From: Alphaproteobacteria bacterium
GTDB lineage: Bacteria; Pseudomonadota; Alphaproteobacteria; RF32; CAG-239
Assembly (NCBI GenBank): GCA_017452115.1
Contig: JAFTNB010000080.1
Coordinates: 1-9,775, forward strand
DNA: 9,775 nucleotides
Direction: 5' to 3'
Position numbers and translations under genes: made by a program. This document shows positions 6,451 to 9,775 of this stretch, one piece after another (the stretch's first letter is position 1; each line of letters begins with the position of its first letter). The notes under the pieces are model-generated. The model did not search any database and was not told where the DNA came from. It saw only the letters and a list, made by a program, of their open reading frames with translations.

Positions 6451-7287
6451 ATGAATAATATCAAACAAATAGTCAAAAAATCTGGTAGTTCGTTTTTTTG
6501 GAGTATGCGTTTTTTACCCAAAGCAAAACGTAATGCTATGTATACTATTTATGCTTTTTGCCGCCATTTAGATGATGTTGTTGATGGCGAAGCCGCCATG
6601 GAAGAAAAGTTAGAACTAATCAATGCTTGGCGTGAAGAACTTGATAATATCTACGATAAAAAAGCTCCTATTACCGACATCGGGCGTAAAATATATAAAA
6701 ATTGCATGCGTTTTAAATTGCCCAAAGCTAAATTAGCCGAACTTATTGATGCTATTTCAATGGATATACCAACACCTATCCGAGCTCCTCAAATAGAAGA
6801 ATTATATCGCTATTGCCGTGGTGTAGCAGGAGTCCCCGGCAGCCTAAGTTTAAGGATTTTCGGTTGTAAGGATGAACAACTAATTAATAAACTTTCCGAT
6901 AGTTTAGGTACAGCTTTGCAATTAACCAATATTTTACGAGATGTTAAAGAGGATGCTCAAGCCGGACGGTTGTATCTTCCCAAAGAGTTGCTGTTAAAGG
7001 CGGGAATACAATCAGAAGATCCTCTTACAGTAGTAGTTGATAAAAATTTGGCTGTTGCCCGAGAAGAATTGGCTCGTATCGCTCTGAATAATTTTACTAT
7101 TGCAGATAGTTTGATAAAACAACTAGATAAAACATCCTCTCGTCCGGTGCGGATGATTGAACGGATTTATCGCCGCTATTTTGATATTATGCAAAAGCGT
7201 GGCTGGGAAATTATTTCACCCAAACCCCGTGTCAGCAAATTGCAAAAGTTATCTATCGCATTGCGTGCTTATTTCAATTTTAAGTAA
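6451..7287 (+). CDS. hpnD: Presqualene diphosphate synthase HpnD, 278 aa
   Basis: HpnD condenses two farnesyl diphosphates head to head into presqualene diphosphate, the first step of the route. Family evidence is SSFFWSMRFLP near the N-terminus, the first Asp-rich motif DDVVD (41-45) in FCRHLDDVVDGE, YCRGVAGVPG (121-130) and the second motif DVKED (164-168) in NILRDVKEDAQAGRLYLP. These residues bind the Mg-diphosphate. The length is normal. TAAGGA, which includes the hpnC stop codon, sits 6 nt before the ATG. The gap to hpnE is 1 nt. It is a paralogue of hpnC, and the DVKEDAQAGRLYLP form and absence of ENFPVAS mark it as HpnD. Confidence 0.94.
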   Translation: MNNIKQIVKKSGSSFFWSMRFLPKAKRNAMYTIYAFCRHLDDVVDGEAAMEEKLELINAWREELDNIYDKKAPITDIGRKIYKNCMRFKLPKAKLAELIDAISMDIPTPIRAPQIEELYRYCRGVAGVPGSLSLRIFGCKDEQLINKLSDSLGTALQLTNILRDVKEDAQAGRLYLPKELLLKAGIQSEDPLTVVVDKNLAVAREELARIALNNFTIADSLIKQLDKTSSRPVRMIERIYRRYFDIMQKRGWEIISPKPRVSKLQKLSIALRAYFNFK

Positions 7288-7288
7288 T

Positions 7289-8353
7289 ATGGCAAATATC
7301 AAAACAATATATGTTATTGGCGGTGGAATTGCCGGATTGTCGGCAGGATATTTCGCTCGTAAACGTTTTCCTCAAGCAGAAATTAAAATATATGAAGCGG
7401 GCAAAAATCTTGGCGGACGTTGTCAAACTTTTTATAGTAAAAAATTAGATATTGAATTAGATAATGCAACTCATGTGATTTTAAAAGGTAATAAATATTC
7501 CAAACAATTTTTGCAAAGCAATGATTTTATTAATACTCCATTTTTTTATGATTTTGAAAAACATTTAACGGATATTAACCGTTTCTCTCATGCAGAACTT
7601 ATCTTGCGTTCAATATTTAATACTGACGGTAAATCAATTGATTGGCAATGCAAACTAAAATTGGCGCAGAAACTTTTTCCTTATCTCCCTTCGCAGCTTA
7701 AAATATATTATTCTAAACATAGCTTAAAAAAAGATTTGATTTTACCGTTATGTAAAAAAACTAAAAATATATTCAATAATATGCCCTTGCGGGGTATAGA
7801 AATCACAGCTAATAGAATTAGCAAGCTGATTTTTCCGCATAAAGAGATTAAAATCCATGCAGATGATATTGTTATTTCTGCTCTTGATGCCCATAATTAT
7901 TCTAAAATTTTTGGCGGAGTTAAGTTTGAGTATAACCGCATTGTTAACATATTTTATCGTACCAGCCAGAAATTGGCGTTACCTAATAATGCAGATATGC
8001 TAGGTATAGAACATACCGGTTTCGATTGGTTATTTGTGACGGATAATACTATTGGTGTAACAATTAGCAATATCAATAAAAATTTATGTTGTAATAATGA
8101 TTGGGCGATTGCTATTTGGAAAAAAATTTGTGAAATACGTCAGATAAATCCAGCTTTTATTCCGGCATTTCAAATTTTAGATTATCCCCGAGCAACTATT
8201 ATGCAGGATAAAATAAATAATCGTAAACGCCCGAATAGCGCTAAATGTGAATATAAAAATTTATTTTTAGCAGGTGATTGGACTATGAAAAATTGGCCTT
8301 GTTGTATTGAGGCTGCAATTGCTTCTGCTTGTCGTGCTATCAACTCAATATAA
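7289..8353 (+). CDS. hpnE: Hydroxysqualene dehydroxylase HpnE, 354 aa
   Basis: HpnE is an FAD-dependent amine-oxidase-type protein that removes the hydroxyl of hydroxysqualene to give squalene, completing the HpnCDE route. The N-terminal Rossmann motif is IYVIGGGIAGLSAGY (7-21), with E36 ending the second strand and LGGRCQTF (41-48) following. The C-terminal FAD motif is LFLAGDWTMKNWPCCIEAAI (about 325-344), where relatives usually have a GLPATIEGA-like sequence. The ATG at 7289 is 1 nt after the hpnD stop and has little ribosome site of its own, so translation is probably coupled. The frame is open upstream to 7157, but that part overlaps hpnD and precedes the conserved fold. The protein is shorter than most HpnE proteins (usually above 400), mainly in the middle. 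Assignment rests on fold motifs plus operon order. Confidence 0.9.
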   Translation: MANIKTIYVIGGGIAGLSAGYFARKRFPQAEIKIYEAGKNLGGRCQTFYSKKLDIELDNATHVILKGNKYSKQFLQSNDFINTPFFYDFEKHLTDINRFSHAELILRSIFNTDGKSIDWQCKLKLAQKLFPYLPSQLKIYYSKHSLKKDLILPLCKKTKNIFNNMPLRGIEITANRISKLIFPHKEIKIHADDIVISALDAHNYSKIFGGVKFEYNRIVNIFYRTSQKLALPNNADMLGIEHTGFDWLFVTDNTIGVTISNINKNLCCNNDWAIAIWKKICEIRQINPAFIPAFQILDYPRATIMQDKINNRKRPNSAKCEYKNLFLAGDWTMKNWPCCIEAAIASACRAINSI

Positions 8354-8392
8354 TATTTTATACAAATCTCCATATGTGACTTTCATTAATTA

Positions 8393-8421
8393 TTTACATT
8401 AAGAAAAAGATATGATATAGT
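8393..8421 (+). promoter_or_regulatory. Promoter heading the broken locus at 8459
   Basis: The plus strand has TTTACA (8393-8398), 17 nt, then TATAGT (8416-8421). The predicted start is near 8428. GGAG at 8448-8451 stands 7 nt before the ATG at 8459. This is one of the best promoter and ribosome-site combinations in the window, yet it leads into a frame interrupted by a repeat. Confidence 0.6.
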
Positions 8422-8458
8422 TCTGGTTAAAGGTAATTTATATAATTGGAGCTATAAG

Positions 8459-8709
8459 ATGAGGAAAGGTAATAGTAAAATCGGAAGATGCCTTGAATTT
8501 TTTGCTTTGCAAAAAATAGGCATGACTTTTAAGTTGTTGTCATACTCGGGTTTATCCCGAGTATCCAGAATCTTTAAGTGGATTCTTGGAACAAGTCCGA
8601 GTATGATTATTTCGACGTCTGGAAAGTGTACACTAATGGCGATGTGCATACTAGTGATGATGGTAAACGCCGCAATGGTTCAGTTGCTTGTTTCCTCGCT
8701 ATAAACTAA
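8459..8709 (+). pseudogene. Remnant or disrupted small gene of unknown function
   Basis: The 357-bp gap between hpnE and polA is not empty. From the ATG at 8459 a frame runs to 8704 (81 codons), starting MRKGNSKIGRCLEFFALQ. The middle third is the translation of the palindromic repeat at 8540-8606 and the end looks like an off-frame reading (KCTLMAMCILVMMV). In the next frame, 8608-8709 reads as sensible protein, YFDVWKVYTNGDVHTSDDG then KRRNGSVACFLAIN, ending in TAA one base from the polA stop. That piece vaguely resembles the C-terminal end of DUF1566/Lcl-type domains (a Trp, then G-V, then a short terminal beta strand). I infer an older gene shifted out of frame by repeat insertion, a deletion, or both. 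An intact 81-residue protein cannot be excluded. Confidence 0.45.
8540..8606. repeat. Intergenic palindromic repeat (LDTRDKPEYD type)
   Basis: Outer arms TCATACTCGG (8540-8549) and CCGAGTATGA (8597-8606) are a perfect 10-bp inverted repeat. Each half is also a hairpin: ATACTCGGG (8542-8550) pairs with CCCGAGTAT (8556-8564) around a 5-nt loop, and the right half (CTTGGA...TCCGAG) does so with a wobble. An inner pair CCAGAATC/GATTCTTGG has one bulge. The minus-strand translation contains LGLVPRIH and LDTRDKPEYD, the peptide signature of a palindromic element found dispersed in many alphaproteobacterial genomes. The right half has drifted from the left, so it is not a fresh copy. It carries no gene of its own. 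It may fold in RNA from both strands and might protect or end the converging transcripts, but there is no T-run. Confidence 0.8.
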
Positions 8710-8710
8710 T

Positions 8711-9775
8711 TTAGTGAGCTTCGGTCCAATTGTTGCCGATACCGACTTCAGCTATAAATGGAACAGATAAATTAATCACGTTTTCCATGGTTTGTTTTAT
8801 CAATTTTGCTGCTTGCTCCACTTCAGATTCAGGAGCTTCAAATACAAGTTCATCATGCACTTGCAACAGCATTTTGGTTTGTAAGCCGGCATCATGTAAA
8901 ATTTTAGGCATGCGGTTCATAGCTAATTTGATAATGTCTGCTGCTCCACCTTGTATCGGAGCATTAATAGCTGCACGTTCAGCATTTGCCACAATCCTCT
9001 TATTGCTGTCATTAATGCCAAAAACACTGCATTTGCGCCCAAATGGAGTTAAAACATACCCATTGCGATGAGCAAATGCAATTGTATTATCCATATAAGT
9101 CTTAATTTCCGGCATTTGGGCAAAATAAGCATCAATATAAGCTTTAGCTTCTTCAGGTTTCACTCCGATTTGCTTGGCTAAACCATATTGAGATATACCA
9201 TAAACAATTCCAAAATTAATTGCTTTAGCATGACGGCGCAGATTAGAATCCACTTGTTCATAAGGGACTCCAAAAACTTTTGCGGCTGTGGCGGCATGAA
9301 TATCCACTCCGGCGGCAAATGCCTGCTTTAAACCTTTAACATCAGCTACAGCTGCAAGCAAACGCAGTTCAACCTGACTATAATCAGAAGCAATTAACTT
9401 GCAGCCTTTTTTAGCAACAAAACATTCACGTATCTTTTTTCCCTCTTCGGTACGAATCGGAATGTTTTGCAAATTAGGATTATTTGATGCTAATCTTCCG
9501 GTATTAACTACAGTTTGATTATAGGTGGTATGGATGCGATTATTCTTATCCAATAAATCAAGCAACGCATCAGTATAAGTTGATTTAAGTTTAGAAAAAC
9601 CACGCCAATCTAGAATTTTTGCAGCCAGTTCATTGCCTTCTTCAGCTAATTTTTCTAAAACATCAGCTCCGGTTTGATAAGCTCCGCTTGCGGTTTTTTT
9701 ACCTTTTAATCCCTGCCGTGCAAATAAAATTTCGCCTATCTGTTTTGGAGAACCAATATTAAACTCCTCACCGGC
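8711..9775 (-). CDS. polA: DNA polymerase I, C-terminal part (5' end outside window)
   Basis: PolA fills gaps and removes RNA primers during replication and repair. Only the last 354 residues are visible and the frame is open to the window edge. It begins AGEEFNIGSPKQIGEILF and TSGAY-like TASGAYQTGADVLEKL, the start of the polymerase domain. Motif A SDYSQVELRLLA has its metal-binding Asp near visible residue 131. The O-helix RRHAKAINFGIVYG (about 180-193) has Lys and Phe in place, and motif C is QVHDELVF (about 305-312) with the catalytic HD. It ends GIGNNWTEAH, the usual PolA C-terminus. A TTG at 9565 is not the start, because conserved sequence continues upstream of it. The exonuclease domains cannot be judged. 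It converges with the remnant at 8459-8709, with stops 1 nt apart. Confidence 0.97.
   Translation of the reverse strand, partial: AGEEFNIGSPKQIGEILFARQGLKGKKTASGAYQTGADVLEKLAEEGNELAAKILDWRGFSKLKSTYTDALLDLLDKNNRIHTTYNQTVVNTGRLASNNPNLQNIPIRTEEGKKIRECFVAKKGCKLIASDYSQVELRLLAAVADVKGLKQAFAAGVDIHAATAAKVFGVPYEQVDSNLRRHAKAINFGIVYGISQYGLAKQIGVKPEEAKAYIDAYFAQMPEIKTYMDNTIAFAHRNGYVLTPFGRKCSVFGINDSNKRIVANAERAAINAPIQGGAADIIKLAMNRMPKILHDAGLQTKMLLQVHDELVFEAPESEVEQAAKLIKQTMENVINLSVPFIAEVGIGNNWTEAH

Noticed and set aside
7157..7288. N-terminal extension of hpnE by 44 codons
   Set aside because: It lies wholly inside hpnD in another frame, and the conserved Rossmann motif begins right after the ATG at 7289.
8452..8649. 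Minus-strand 65-codon frame containing LGLVPRIH and LDTRDKPEYD
   Set aside because: The recognisable peptide is the translation of the palindromic repeat; the flanks show no ribosome site or protein-like composition, and the frame crosses the plus-strand promoter locus.
8711..9565. A short polymerase gene starting with TTG at 9565
   Set aside because: Conserved DNA polymerase I sequence continues in frame upstream to the window edge, so the gene is simply cut by the window.
1..9775. CRISPR array, transposase, phage genes, toxin-antitoxin pair or defence system
   Set aside because: No regularly spaced direct repeats, no transposase or integrase motifs, and no recognisable phage or nuclease proteins were found on either strand.

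Overview
The window is A+T-rich, gene-dense bacterial DNA from what is most likely an alphaproteobacterium. The evidence is a ChpT-type histidine phosphotransferase (a family known from Alphaproteobacteria), an intergenic palindrome whose translation gives the LDTRDKPEYD-type peptide common in alphaproteobacterial repeats, a folate-dependent TrmFO, and an hpnCDE squalene cassette. The strongly A/T-biased codons would suit a host-associated or streamlined lineage, but the genus cannot be named from the sequence alone.

Layout. Positions 1-66 hold most of a tRNA-Glu (anticodon CTC) on the minus strand with its own promoter. Next, also on the minus strand, is a pair of small genes of unknown function (127-480 and 498-842). 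Their promoter carries a perfect 17-bp palindrome over the -35 box. From 4107 down to 1008 runs a tight four-gene minus-strand operon: an exported protein of unknown function, a ChpT-like phosphotransferase, a single-domain CheY-like response regulator and a CheR-type methyltransferase. A 139-bp divergent promoter region separates this from a plus-strand operon at 4247-8353: trmFO, hpnC, hpnD and hpnE, joined by an ATGA overlap and gaps of 9 and 1 nt. The 357 bp from 8354 to 8710 contain a good promoter, a ribosome site and a short broken reading frame interrupted by an intergenic palindromic repeat. The last 1065 bp are the 3' part of polA on the minus strand, cut by the window edge.

How the genes work together. 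The minus-strand operon has the parts of a phosphorelay (ChpT to receiver domain) beside a chemoreceptor-type methyltransferase, so it probably links two-component signalling to motility or chemotaxis control. No histidine kinase, CtrA, CheA or CheB lies in the window. The hpnCDE set makes squalene from farnesyl diphosphate via presqualene diphosphate and hydroxysqualene. No squalene-hopene cyclase is present here, so whether squalene goes on to hopanoids must be settled elsewhere in the genome.

Nothing in the window is clearly a new defence or mobile system. The parts most worth a second look are the broken promoter-bearing locus at 8393-8709, the uncharacterised gene pair with its operator-like palindrome, and the exported protein that leads the phosphorelay operon.
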